From positions 1 to 64,000 of the forward strand of contig VDCT01000868.1 in assembly GCA_009763385.1 (NCBI GenBank): a DNA stretch of 64,000 nucleotides. The letters are read 5' to 3'. Shown here one piece after another: positions 22,072-31,812 of this stretch; the stretch's first letter is position 1, and each line of letters starts with the position of its first letter. The translations under genes were made by a program, and so were the position numbers. This stretch comes from Coix lacryma-jobi var. lacryma-jobi. Taxonomy: Eukaryota > Streptophyta > Magnoliopsida > Poales > Poaceae. The notes below the pieces were generated by a model that was given only the letters and a program-made list of their open reading frames with translations, was not told the DNA's origin and did not search any database.

Positions 22072-24602
22072 TGAAGGACCGAAAATGCTAAAGCAAGGCG
22101 ACCAGAGGGGGGGTGAATGGGAGCCTAAAATTTCTTCTCAGAAATCACGGCCTCTGTCCCAACAAAATCAACCCCAAGAGCAAAACCGACACAAGTGATG
22201 TCCACGACCCAAGATAATGGGTGGATGTTCCCTAGGAACACAGCGGGACACCATAGAAGCTCCTCCTCCAAATCCACACAAGTCAACTAGTGACAGGATG
22301 GAGTTTGGGTAACCTCAACTCCCCCGAGCAACGCGAGGGGGATTTAGGCAAACTCGCAAAGCGGGAAGCCCGGTTTCTGTAGAGCACAGAGTCGGGAATC
22401 CAACGCAAAAAGCAGATCTCAAATCGGAGCTCGAACGCAAAAGATACGGACGAAAACGCGCAAACACTACACTGACCGGACTCACTGGTGCGTCCGGTCG
22501 ATAGGCACCGGACGCGTCCGGTCAATCAAAAACGCGTTTGAGAGCTCTCTGTAAACGACCGGACACACGGTGTACGGAGCGTCCGGTCACTCACAGTGCG
22601 TCCGGTCACTGCAATACAAGCAATGAACAGGAGTAGCAGCGCGTCCGCGTCCGGGCAGAGCTCAGCTGGTGCGTCCGGTCGCACAAAATGGCTTCTGACA
22701 GCACTGATCGGACTCAAGGTGCGTCCGGTCAGGAACGATCGGACGCGTCCGGTCCACAGAAACTCGTCTCGAGAGCTCTCTGTGTTGGACTGGACTCTGC
22801 GTGGAGGTGCGTCCGGTCGACCCCCTGTCAGCGTCCGGTCACCACGCGCGAACTGGACAGCGGGGGTTCAACGACCGGACTCTGGCTCGGTGCGTCCGGT
22901 CGCTATGAGGAAGCGTCCGGTCACCCCGACCAGTCCCTGTTCGTCCACCGAATCGACCCGATCTCCCTCAAATCAAAAGCACTAGGGCTCTAACTTCGTG
23001 TGAGGGGTCACAAGGATGTTAGTGAGCTACTCCTAAGAGATCATGGCTCGAACCTAACTCCAAATCGGTGAATCGAAGAAAACGGTGAGGAACGGGCAAG
23101 GACTCGATTCCAAAACTAAATCCGCCCGATCTGCGAGTTCGTGAGGTATTAGAGAAATTCCTTCGGTGTAGAAAGAAGACTCTCACAAAGCTACACAAGA
23201 TGGTTCAAACGGATTTGCGAATCTTCCCTCGAAACAAGAATTCTCGTGAAGAACGAAAGAGGGGAAAACGTGCAAACGCGAAGAACAAAATTGCAAGACA
23301 AATTAAAGCACGAATTTGATCCTTGGACTCCGAGGAATGGATGATTCATTAATCTCTCGGTGTACGGGCTACAAGCCACTCCAGCAGATCAAAGCTTGGA
23401 TGGCGAAAAGCTCAAGAACAAGAGACAACTCTCCCTAACCCTAGCCTACTCTCACAGGAACAAAATGAGAGAGACACCACCTAGCACTCCCAAGGATGCG
23501 GCTGCCCTAGCAGCCCCCTCCATATATATAGGCGCACGTCCTAATGACCAAAGCGCCCTTACATTAAGCACTCGACCCAAATACCGCCAAGGGGTAAAAC
23601 CGTCCAGTCCTGACAGTTTCGATCCGACGGCCACGCCCGCACATCCGGTAGCTTTGCCTCGACGCGACCTCCCTGATGCCGCACGTGCCGCCACCGTCGA
23701 CCGCCGCGCCTTCTCACCGATAGCTTCGCCGCAACGCAAGCCTCTCGGTGCCGCCACGCGTCGACCGTCCTTTCGGACCAACCCCCTGGTTTGAGGCCCA
23801 AACCAGGCAAACCGGCCACCCCGAGTTTTGAGGCCCCAAACTCGGAAACCCGCAAGCCCAGGTTTTGAGGCCCAAACCTGGAAACCGTTCCCCGAGTTTT
23901 GAGGCCCAAACTCGAAAACCCGCGCGCCCAGGTTTTGAGGCCCAAACTTGGAAACCGTCGATGGTAGCTTTTTGAGGTTCAGCTACCGAACCCGCACCGT
24001 AGACGGGATGTGGTTCTCACACCCCGACCACCGGCACCGATGTCGATGCATGTCCAGCCTCCACGCCGGGCACAACGCCTTCGCCATCCTCCTTGACTCG
24101 GCCGACGGCACTTGCGCTGCACGCAAGCCCGTGTCCGACCTCCCGCCAAGTGCCACGACGCCATCGTCTTCCTCCCGACTCGGCCGATGCACCGCACATC
24201 CCCATGTGCTCTCGCTCGTTGATGCCACGTGCCAGCTACCACAGCTGGTCCTCTGGCCCTCTGGTCCCTCAGTCCAAGCCTCACGTCCGCCCTTCATCGC
24301 TCGGTACCTCGGCATGGCACGTCCGCCGCACGGCACGCCCATCCTTCACCGCACCCGATCCGTCGACACGGCACGTCTCAACTTGACCTTCACCTCGCCA
24401 TAGACCACTGTATCTGAGCTCCACACCTGCACATCAACACAGCCAAGAGACACATGTCGCACACGCACACCAACACAGAAACACCACACAACTCACGCCA
24501 CCGGTTAGTCATAAACATTAAGCGCATAGCAAATAATGACTGAACCGGGTAAAAGCCTCAACCTTCCTCAACACAGTCAATCATTCATCATCTGTATTCT
24601 CA
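22072..24602 (-). repeat. Shared middle LTR of element I
   Basis: The LTR is 2531 bp, a near copy of 13880-16394. A primer site lies on its left and a polypurine tract (24603-24614) on its right. It therefore serves as the 5' LTR of the left unit and the 3' LTR of the right unit. A TATATATA box is at about 23522-23530. Confidence 0.87.
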
Positions 24603-26795
24603 ATCTCCCCCTGATGAATGCATTGACTGACAATAAAATCAAAAAGGAAGGGTTTGAAGGCAAGTCTCACTCAAGTGCCCAAAAGCCAGGTGAAAGCAAA
24701 CACAAGGCCACTTGAGAGAGGGAGGATCATGAAAACTCCAAATAAAAACTCTCGGTCCCAAAAGAAATGGGAAAAGCGGGCAAAGCCTCCACACAACCGA
24801 AGAGTCAAGAGAAGACAAGAGTTTCATGAATCCCAAAAAGGCACTCGAAACCAATCTCAAAAAATGTCAAACAATCATCACAAAAGAAACCAAGGTACTT
24901 ATCCACTTGGATTCACTTGGGTCAATTTCTCCCTTTATCTCCCCATTGATGATTAAGTCACTTGGGGGTTCTAAATTTCTCCCCATGATGATTGAATTGA
25001 CAAAAACTAGGCAAAAGAGACGGTTTGAGATACCAGAGCCAAAAACTTGGTCCCCAAAGACATGGGCAACGGCTCAACGCAACCAAGCGAAGGATCAGAG
25101 CAACAACTCAACAAAGAGCAAAACTCGATCACAAAGAGCAAAAGACTTGGTTCCAAAGACATGGGCAACGGCTCGATGCAACCAAGTCAAAAATGAGCTA
25201 CTCCTCAAGAAGAGGCAGAAAAGGGGCTCAACACCGCTAGCTCAAGGCTCGACACCAAATGAGGCTGAAACAGCGCATAAGAAGCAAAACTGCTAGTCCC
25301 TCAAGATAGAGGCACAGAGGCTCAACACAACTAGCAGAAGATTTGATACCAATCAAAATCAGCCACAAATTGGTGAAAACAGCTAGTTCCTCAAGACAGA
25401 GGCAAAACAGCTCAACACAACTAGCTGAAGGCTCCAGTCCAATCAAAAATACCAAGCAAAAACTGCTAGTCCCTCAAGAGAGAGGCAAAACGGCTCAACA
25501 CGACTAGCAGGCTCGATACCAATGCCTTACGGCCAAACATGCTCCGCACCAATGGAAAACCAATCGAAGCGTACCAATTGAAGGACACAAGAAAGGTTCA
25601 ATTCCAATTGAAAAAGCCCAAAGAAAAGGCTCAAGGCGAAATGGAGCACAATCACTCGGAGCATGCGGAGAAGTAGCAAGACAAAAGCGACTCCCCCTGA
25701 AAGCAAGCCTATATACAAAGCTATGCAATACAGCTCATGACATCAATTGCATTCCATACCGAAAGATGGATACCAATTGGAACACATAAAAGAGCTATAC
25801 CGAGTGAAAAAGAACATAAAAGAGCTAAACTCCCCCTCGCTCAACGCTCTCCCCAAAATGCATGACTCTCCCCTTTGTGCCAACACTCAAGCTCCCCTTG
25901 AAAACAGCTTCTCCCTTGACAAAAGGGAACATGCTGAGGGGGTTTTAACATTTTTCCACAAAAGTTGACACAAACACAAGACAAGTCATCCAAAAGCATA
26001 TGGGGGCAATTGAAAAGCATTGAAAGTGGCCCGAAACCAATTGACGGTGACCAGAAAGAATATCGGAGCTGGGGGTATGCACACTAGGCTAAAATGCAAC
26101 AGCTTCACGTGTATAGCAATCAGAATGAAAAGATGCTCAAAAGGGTGCTGCCCTGAAAGTGTAGCAATCAACACATAATGCTAGCTAAGGCTCAAACTGA
26201 TCAAATGAATACGAAATATGAACAATTAATCATATGAGCAGTTTTAAGCCATTTGAAAAGGAGTTCACCTCTAAAATAGCACATAGCATGGATAGACAGG
26301 AAATCAACCAAGTGCTAACTCAAGTATAAAAGGTGAACTACCCCTAGCAAAGTTCAATCATCATGCAATAGAATGAAGCATAAACTTGTGTCATTTTTCA
26401 AATTTTATTGGAGATTTGCAGCGGTATTAACACAAGTTCAAATTAAAGCATGTGATTGCGAGAGGTTAAAAGCATGGTCATTGCCTAAACTTTTCAACCA
26501 GGCTAAGCCTATGCAAGAAAAGCAATCGGAAGCTTAAAGCGCCGGTTTCGGTCTTACACTACACATGCAATCCCATCTCGATCTTTTCATTTCACTAGAC
26601 TTGGATCAAGTTTTAAGCACAAGGTAAATATGAACAATCCAAGCAAGTGAATGGCTCAATGCAAGAGACATAGCAACCTAGCATACAAAAGATAGCACAA
26701 GTGATCTCAAACACATCCTACCCATGCTAGTTGCCAATCTCAATGGTGAACAAATTATAGGTTTCATAGTTAATTAGTCAAGTTCACCATTTGCA
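24603..26795 (-). mobile_element. Second internal copy of element I, truncated
   Basis: About 2.2 kb repeats 16395-18592 almost base for base: polypurine tracts, hairpin array and non-coding region. It breaks off at 26795 after TTCACCATTTGCA, where Cassandra sequence begins. No coding sequence is present. Confidence 0.85.
25046..25510 (-). ncRNA. Array of covarying hairpin units (I, copy 2)
   Basis: This is the copy of the array at 16841-17301. The stems CTTGGT/ACCAAG, GAGCTA/TAGCTC, CTGCTAGT/ACTAGCAG and CAGCTAGTT/AACTAGCTG are all intact. The loop sequences have acquired small indels. Confidence 0.6.
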
Positions 26796-26900
26796 GAAAA
26801 GACTGGTGTTGGTCTGTGGGGATAGTCTAGGTCCTATGAAAGCTGCCTGATGTAAGCGGGCCCAGCCTCTAGGAGGCGGGACGTTCCGCCTCGAGGAGGC
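26793..26900 (+). repeat. Inverted duplicate of the Cassandra LTR end
   Basis: This piece is the reverse complement of 26904-27001, the inner end of the left Cassandra LTR. Together they form an inverted repeat with arms of about 93-98 bp and a spacer of about 18 bp (CCGCCTCGAGGAGGCG). The left arm joins element I with a 3-bp overlap, GCA. Confidence 0.8.
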
Positions 26901-27178
26901 GTTAACGTCCCGCCTCCTCGAGGCCGGGCCCGCTTACATCAGGCAGCTTTCATAGGACCTAACCTAGACTATCCCCACAGACCAACACCAGTCTTTTCTG
27001 CGCACTTTGTCCTCACTCATGCGTACCCGGGAAAGACTTCCCGGTCGGTCACCCATCGCTCCAAGCCAAGCACGCTTAACTTTGGAGTTTTTAGGAGATG
27101 GGCTTCCGGAAAAGAAGTTGCAACTTATTGGTATGAGTATTCTATTAATCCTATTAAGCCCTGAGCCGAGATGTTACA
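26901..27178 (-). repeat. 3' LTR of Cassandra
   Basis: The LTR is about 278 bp and nearly identical to 27383-27655. Its outer edge reads GTTAACGTCC instead of TGTAACGTCC, so the terminal bases are damaged where the inverted duplicate joins. The 5S-like segment lies at about 27010-27137. Confidence 0.85.
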
Positions 27179-27196
27179 ATCTCACCCCCTTAAGAG
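27179..27196 (-). other. Polypurine tract of Cassandra
   Basis: The minus strand reads CTCTTAAGGGGGTGAGAT directly before the LTR start TGTAACATC. Confidence 0.7.
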
Positions 27197-27366
27197 ATCG
27201 ACGTCCTCGTCGATCAATCCCAGGCCAGGAACGTCCTCTTTTGGCCACGTCCGTATGCCCAATGCCAGCGCATATGCCATGCTGTGTGACCACTCCGGAT
27301 CCACACCAGCCATGCGCACTATGCCTGCTCAACTGCGACACACGCGCCCGTGAAACCGCGAGAGTC

Positions 27367-27379
27367 GGCTCTGATACCA
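27367..27379 (-). other. Primer-binding site of Cassandra (initiator Met tRNA)
   Basis: The minus strand reads TGGTATCAGAGCC, a perfect match to the initiator-Met primer site, three bases inside the right LTR. Confidence 0.9.
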
Positions 27380-27382
27380 TTC

Positions 27383-27655
27383 TGTAACGTCCCGCCTCCT
27401 CGAGGCCGGGCCCGCTTACATCAGGCAGCTTTCATAGGACCTAGACTATCCCCACAAACCAACACCAGTCTTTTCTGCGCACTTTGTCCTCACTCATGCG
27501 TACCCGGGAAAGACTTCCTGGTCGGTCACCCATCGCTCCAAGCCAAGCACGCTTAACTTTGGAGTTTTTAGGAGATGGGCTTCCGGAAAAGAAGTTGCAA
27601 CTTATTGGTATGAGTATTCTATTAATCCTATTAAGCCCTGAGCCGAGATGTTACA
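27383..27655 (-). repeat. 5' LTR of Cassandra
   Basis: The LTR is 273 bp, TGTAACATC to GACGTTACA on the minus strand, with a 5S-like segment at 27490-27617. Confidence 0.88.
27490..27617 (-). ncRNA. 5S rRNA-like segment in the Cassandra LTR
   Basis: On the minus strand the segment contains ACTCCAAAGTTAAGCGTGCTTGG followed by GATGGGTGACC and GGGAAGTC. These match the internal promoter and 3' half of plant 5S rRNA. The 5' half is diverged (TCATACCAATAAG in place of TCATACCAGCAC). It is a retrotransposon-borne Pol III-type promoter and not a working 5S gene. The other LTR carries the same segment at about 27010-27137. Confidence 0.85.
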
Positions 27656-27656
27656 G

Positions 27657-28437
27657 TTAATTATGAGCATTAGTGAGTGTCAACAGCAACCCTCGCTCTG
27701 CGGATCTTGAGATGAATCTGCTAAGTGCTGCTAAACGACCAGACAGACGTTGAGCTGCTTTTTTGGTCGCCGGAGGTTCCATGTTCATGATGGCGTCAAT
27801 CTTCTCGGGGTTAGCTTCGATCCCCTTGGCTGAGACGATGCAGCCTAGCAATTTACACTCGCTTACCCCGAAAATGCATTTTTCTGGGTTTAATTTCAGC
27901 CCGGCGGAGCGGAGGTTGCTGAACACCTCGATAAGTCTGATATGTGGTTTTCTTTCAGTTCCCTCTGGACAACCAGGTCATCGACATAAGCAGAGACAGC
28001 ATGCTCATCTTTAAAAACCTCAGAGGTCATGCGAGCGAAGGTTGAGCCTGCGTTTTTTAAGCCTTCTACCATTCTTCGGAAGCAATAAGTGCCCGAGGGT
28101 GTGATAAAACTTGTTTTTTCCTCATTATCTTCGTTCATCCAAATCTGGTGATAGCCTGAAAAGCAATCAAGGAGGGACAACATTTGGCAACCAGCTGCTC
28201 TGTCAACCAAGGTGCTTATGTTTGGGAGAGGGAAATCATCCTTTGGGCAAGCTTTGTTCAAGCAAGTGAAATCCACGCACATTCGCCATTTTTTGTTCTT
28301 CTTTTGGACCAGGACAACATTTGAGAGCCAAGTTGGATATTTGACCGGGCGGATGACGCCTGCGTCCAAAAGCCTTTTTACCTCAGCCTTCGCTGCCTCT
28401 TTTCTTTCTTCTGACATCTTGCGAAGCTTCTATTTAA
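27657..28437 (-). pseudogene. pol: Reverse transcriptase of H, truncated
   Basis: The frame 28417-27896 starts with KRLLDAGVIRPVKYPTWLSN and runs through VDFTCLNKACPKD, the LLDCFSGYHQI region (first aspartates) and YVDDLVV, the catalytic YVDD box (about 27985). A frameshift near 27930 leads into LKLNPEKCIFGVSECKLLG (27926-27700), the thumb and connection region, which ends at the Cassandra junction. The enzyme copies element RNA into cDNA. Without RNase H and integrase this copy cannot act alone. Confidence 0.85.
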
Positions 28438-28449
28438 CTGGGCGATAGC

Positions 28450-28960
28450 CTGTTTTGATGTTCAGGCTATGCTCGATCATTGATCTGTTTACTCCTTTTA
28501 GGTCCTCTGCGGACCAAGCGAAGGTGTCTGAATTTTCTCTGAGGAAGGTAACGAGGTTGCCCTCTGATGGGGGGGTCTCGATTGGCTGAGATGAGCACCT
28601 TTCTTTCAGCGTTGCCCTCGAAGAGTTGGACCTGTTTAGTTTCCTCTTTTGGCGCTGCCTTCACCTTGTCATTACAGACTTCACCCCTCGACACTGAGGC
28701 GGGGGTTTGAGGTTTTGACAAGTTGTGGACATTACGTTGCCCTGGGGCTACGTTTGCTTCTGCTGCCCTTGCAATGTCCTGGTCCCCGAATACCGCAGCC
28801 ACACCTTCGGAGTGGGAAGCTTCATGCAGAGGTAAGCGGGGTGGATGACAGCATTGAATGCGTTTGTGACCCCTCGGCCAAAGATGGCATTGTATGGGTA
28901 GAACATGTCGACGACATCAAAGGTTATGTGCTCAGTTCTGCAGTTTGTTGGTCGCCGAAG
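28450..28960 (-). pseudogene. pol: Protease-reverse transcriptase linker of H
   Basis: The minus-strand frames here (28802-28467 and 28984-28748) encode a low-complexity linker containing FDVVDMFYPYNAIFGR, which in Tat-lineage polyproteins follows the protease. No enzyme motif is present, and frameshifts separate it from its neighbours. Confidence 0.6.
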
Positions 28961-28961
28961 G

Positions 28962-31135
28962 TCACGGGCAAGGATATATGCCAACAGCTCTTACTTGTTG
29001 ACCGCCGAAGCCGTAAAGAGGGTTATCAGCAGGTTGGAGGAGGTTTCTATCGAGCTTCATGTTGTCGAAGGTTGAGGCGAACAGGATGTCGGCGGAGCTT
29101 CCTGTGTCAACCAAGATTTTGGTGACGGTCCACCCTGCTAGGTTGGTTTCGATTACCATAGCGTCGGTGTGAGGGTAATCTCTCAGCTTCATGTCGCTGG
29201 AGTCGAAGGTTATGGGAATGTGAGACCAGCGGCCGAATCTGTGGGGCCCTTCGACGGCCACATGGTGGACTCGTCGGGCATGTTCCTTTCTCTGCCGCTT
29301 GTTACCATGGTCTTCGTTTGAACCTCCGGTGATAGCCAGTATCCACACCGAAGGTTGATGTTGGGTTATTAATAGTCGTTGGCTCTGGGCTTCGGCCTTG
29401 ACAGGTTGGGGTGCTAGTAAGGCTGGTATTTGCGGTGGCGGTGGTAGAGCGTTGGTGGCTTGGAGTGTAGTTGGGACTTGGTTTTGGGGGTTGTTGGGTA
29501 TGTGACTGTGTATGGGGTGTTTTGGCGTTGTGGGATTGTTGTTGCCTGGTATGAGGCTTGGCTGAAGTGTGGGTGGTGGGAGTAAATGGGTTGTTGCGAG
29601 GGTAGGCCATAGTTTACGGGGGTGTAGTGATATGGAGGGTTGGGGGTGGAAAGTTGGTTTTCTAGTGTGGTTGACGGTTCGGTTGTCTACCGAAACAGCT
29701 TTCTTGGACTTCTGGTATTCTTTCCCCTTGGCGAAGCATTCGCATTGTTTGGTTGTGTGTCCCTTTCCGAGGCCACAGAAATGACAATACATCTTTGCGG
29801 GATCCCTTTGCTGGTTTCCGCTGATTTGGCGGGGTGGTAAACCGTGAGAGGCTTGATTGCTCAGAGGTTGGGCATCCTGTCTTTGATCTTCATAATTTGT
29901 TGCTTTGTTGATTGCACAACGTTGCTTTGTTCTTGACGAGGGTTGCTTTCCTTGGTTGGGGCCTCGGTAGCGGCTTCTGTTGTGAACGTCGAGCGTCAGA
30001 CTTCGCTCTGAAGTCCAAATCTGCTCTGCAGTATCGTTCCATTGTTTCGTGTAATTCCTCAATTGAATTCGCTGGCTTTCGGGCAAACTTTGATGAGCAT
30101 GGCCTGGACGCAGGCCACTGACAGCAGCGAGGATAACAGCCTCATCGGATATGCCTGGGGTTATCGCTCTGATTTGGATAAACCTTCGCCAATAATCTTG
30201 GAGCGGCTCGCGCTCTTCTTGTTTTGCAGTTGAACAGCTCAATGGGGTTTGATGGGGCTGGTGTGATGCCTTTGAAGTTTGTACAAAGCCTGTCTCTGAG
30301 GTTGGCCAGGAATCCACAGTCCCGGGGCGAAGGTTACTGTACCAGGTTTGCACGATGTCACACAGGATAATGACAAAAGACATTGCCATTGTTGATTCGT
30401 CTCCACCTGCCGCGGCGACCGCCGCCTCATAGCTCATTATGAATTGGCGAGGGTCAGTGAGCCCGTCATAGCAGGGTAGGTTTTGTGGGTTGTAGCCTGG
30501 AGGCCAGGGTTGAGTTTGGAGTATCTGGGAGAGGGGGACTTCGGGTCATATGGCATTTGGTGTTGAGGTCTGCGCTGGACGCGAAGGTTTGGCTCTCTCT
30601 CATCTGGGTAGAGTTGGCGAAAGTGTTGTTGTCTCATTGGGTAAGGTTCTTGGATGGCGGTGGTGGGGGTGGTGGATGGCGAAGGTCGTCTCGGTCTTGC
30701 TCCTCATTTCCCTCCCGCAGCGGGGGCATCTCCCCATCATTTCCAGCCCTCAGCTTCGGCCTCAGCCGCGGCGAGGGACTCCTCCATTCGGCGAAGCTGC
30801 TCCCTAGCCTCATCCGCCTTCTGCCTGATCGCACGCAGCCGGTTGTGCTTTTCCAGTTGATCCAGGCGGCCTCTTCTTCTCCTGCAATTCAGCCTGAAAG
30901 CCTTCGAGGGCCTCGAGGCCGAGCTCCTCCTCGTCAGCTCCCTCTCCCTCCTCGGGGGGCGAGGGGGTGCAACTTGGCCACAGTCCGGGTTTGCAGGCCC
31001 GGAAGCTCCGAGTCCGGTGGGGGACGTCCTGCACCCTCGAGGGTTCTGGTATCTCCTCGGCGGGTGGGACCACCGCTGCTGTCTCTCTGGTCGGCGAAGG
31101 TCTCTGGTGGTGTTGGTCCATCTGTTTCCCGCCAT
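28962..31135 (-). pseudogene. gag: Gag and protease of H
   Basis: Gag probably starts at an ATG at 31135 or 31120, right after the primer site. The N-terminal part (31120-30640) is Pro/Glu-rich with a coiled coil (LRAIRQKADEAREQLRRMEE). The capsid-like region begins in the frame at 30437 and includes WYSNLRPGTVDSW and LQDYWRRFIQIRA. The CCHC-like knuckle CHFCGLGKGHTTKQC is at about 29770, and the protease active site ILVDTGSSADILF at about 29115. The run from 30437 to 28962 is the longest uninterrupted frame of the window (491 residues). In Tat elements this region gives the particle protein and the aspartic protease. A frame break lies near 30440-30640. Confidence 0.83.
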
Positions 31136-31158
31136 CTCGAGCTGTCCAGTTCCCCACG

Positions 31159-31171
31159 GACGGCGTCAAAC
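31159..31171 (-). other. Primer-binding site of H
   Basis: The minus strand next to the LTR end reads GTTTGACGCCGTC. This resembles the TTTGGCGCCGTC-type sites of Tat-lineage elements, with a G to A change. The tRNA is uncertain. Confidence 0.5.
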
Positions 31172-31812
31172 TGTTGGAAACACACTCTTGCCCACCTCCG
31201 CTCTGATGCGGGGAACGACGAAGGTGGCCAAGCGTCGTAGACGGGAATGAAGGTGGAAAAACAAAGGCAATTAATGTGGCTCTATTCCCCAAAAATCCCG
31301 TCCCATACACTGTTCACCCCTTGGTATTTATAGGGAATACCAAGGATCATAGGACTAATTACAAAAGGGTACAACAAAGATTCCCTGTCCCCACGCAGGG
31401 AGGAAGAAGGCAAAGTGGTAAAAGCACAGCTACAGCGGAAACCCTAATCGGCCTCCCCTCTGCGCGCCGCCGCCTAGTTCCACCCACCTTCGGGAGCAGA
31501 CGTAAGGTTTGACCTTCGACTCCGCTTGCCCTCGAACTAGCGCCCTTCCGTCGCTATGTCGGAACCTTTGCACCAAGCGGAGTGGCCTCGCAAGGTGAGC
31601 GAGGGTCACTTGCCTGGTTGTCGTCGAGTCTTAACCTGCAGGGAAAATGCCACAAAGCCTCGAGGGTCGGATCCATGGCGAGGGTTAGAAACAGGTTCAA
31701 GGGGTTTGTCTATTGAGGAAGAAGGGTCGAGAGCGGGTGTGTGGATCACGCGAAGGTTGTTTTTCCCTGTGCTTCGTGGGGGTGTCGCTGCCGAGGGTCT
31801 TAATCCCCAACA
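31172..31812 (-). repeat. 5' LTR of H
   Basis: The LTR is 641 bp. On the minus strand it starts TGTTGGGGATTAAG and ends TTCCAACA, so its ends are inverted repeats (TGTTGG/CCAACA). Only one LTR copy is in the window. Confidence 0.75.

Larger units (their letters stand above)
13880..24602 (-). mobile_element. Sirevirus-type element I, gag-only
   Basis: Two LTRs of about 2.5 kb (13880-16394 and 22072-24602) bracket a 5.7-kb internal region with a primer site next to the right LTR and a polypurine tract next to the left one, so the element is on the minus strand. The internal region carries only a gag remnant lacking the N-terminal region. Protease, integrase, reverse transcriptase and RNase H are absent. 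A second partial copy of the internal region follows the right LTR. The target was the LTR of M; the five bases before 13880 are ATATT. Confidence 0.85.
26901..27655 (-). mobile_element. Cassandra TRIM retrotransposon
   Basis: This is a 755-bp element with two direct LTRs (26901-27178 and 27383-27655), an initiator-Met primer site, a polypurine tract and no coding capacity. The LTRs contain 5S rRNA-like sequence, which is the defining feature of Cassandra terminal-repeat retrotransposons in miniature. The minus-strand LTR begins TGTAACATCTCGGC. The right flank GTTAA (27656-27660) may be the target duplication; its partner is not adjacent on the left because of the inverted duplication. Confidence 0.9.
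27656..31812 (-). mobile_element. Ty3/gypsy element H (Tat lineage), 5' part
   Basis: On the minus strand this reads 5' LTR (31812-31172), primer site, gag, protease and reverse transcriptase down to 27656, where Cassandra sequence begins. RNase H, integrase and the 3' LTR are missing. The DFTCLNKACPKDDFPLP motif in the reverse transcriptase is characteristic of the Tat branch. H interrupts Sirevirus E's reverse transcriptase at 31812/31813; the adjacent five bases are CCGCT. Confidence 0.82.

Noticed and set aside
27010..27617. Two 5S rRNA genes
   Set aside because: The 5S-like segments lie in the two LTRs of a Cassandra element and the 5' half is diverged, so they are not functional 5S genes.
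28962..30437. A 491-residue frame as a possible host gene
   Set aside because: It contains a retroviral-type zinc knuckle and the VDTGSSADILF protease site of a Tat-lineage element.
30485..31240. A 251-codon plus-strand open frame
   Set aside because: It is antisense to the gag N-terminus and primer region of element H.
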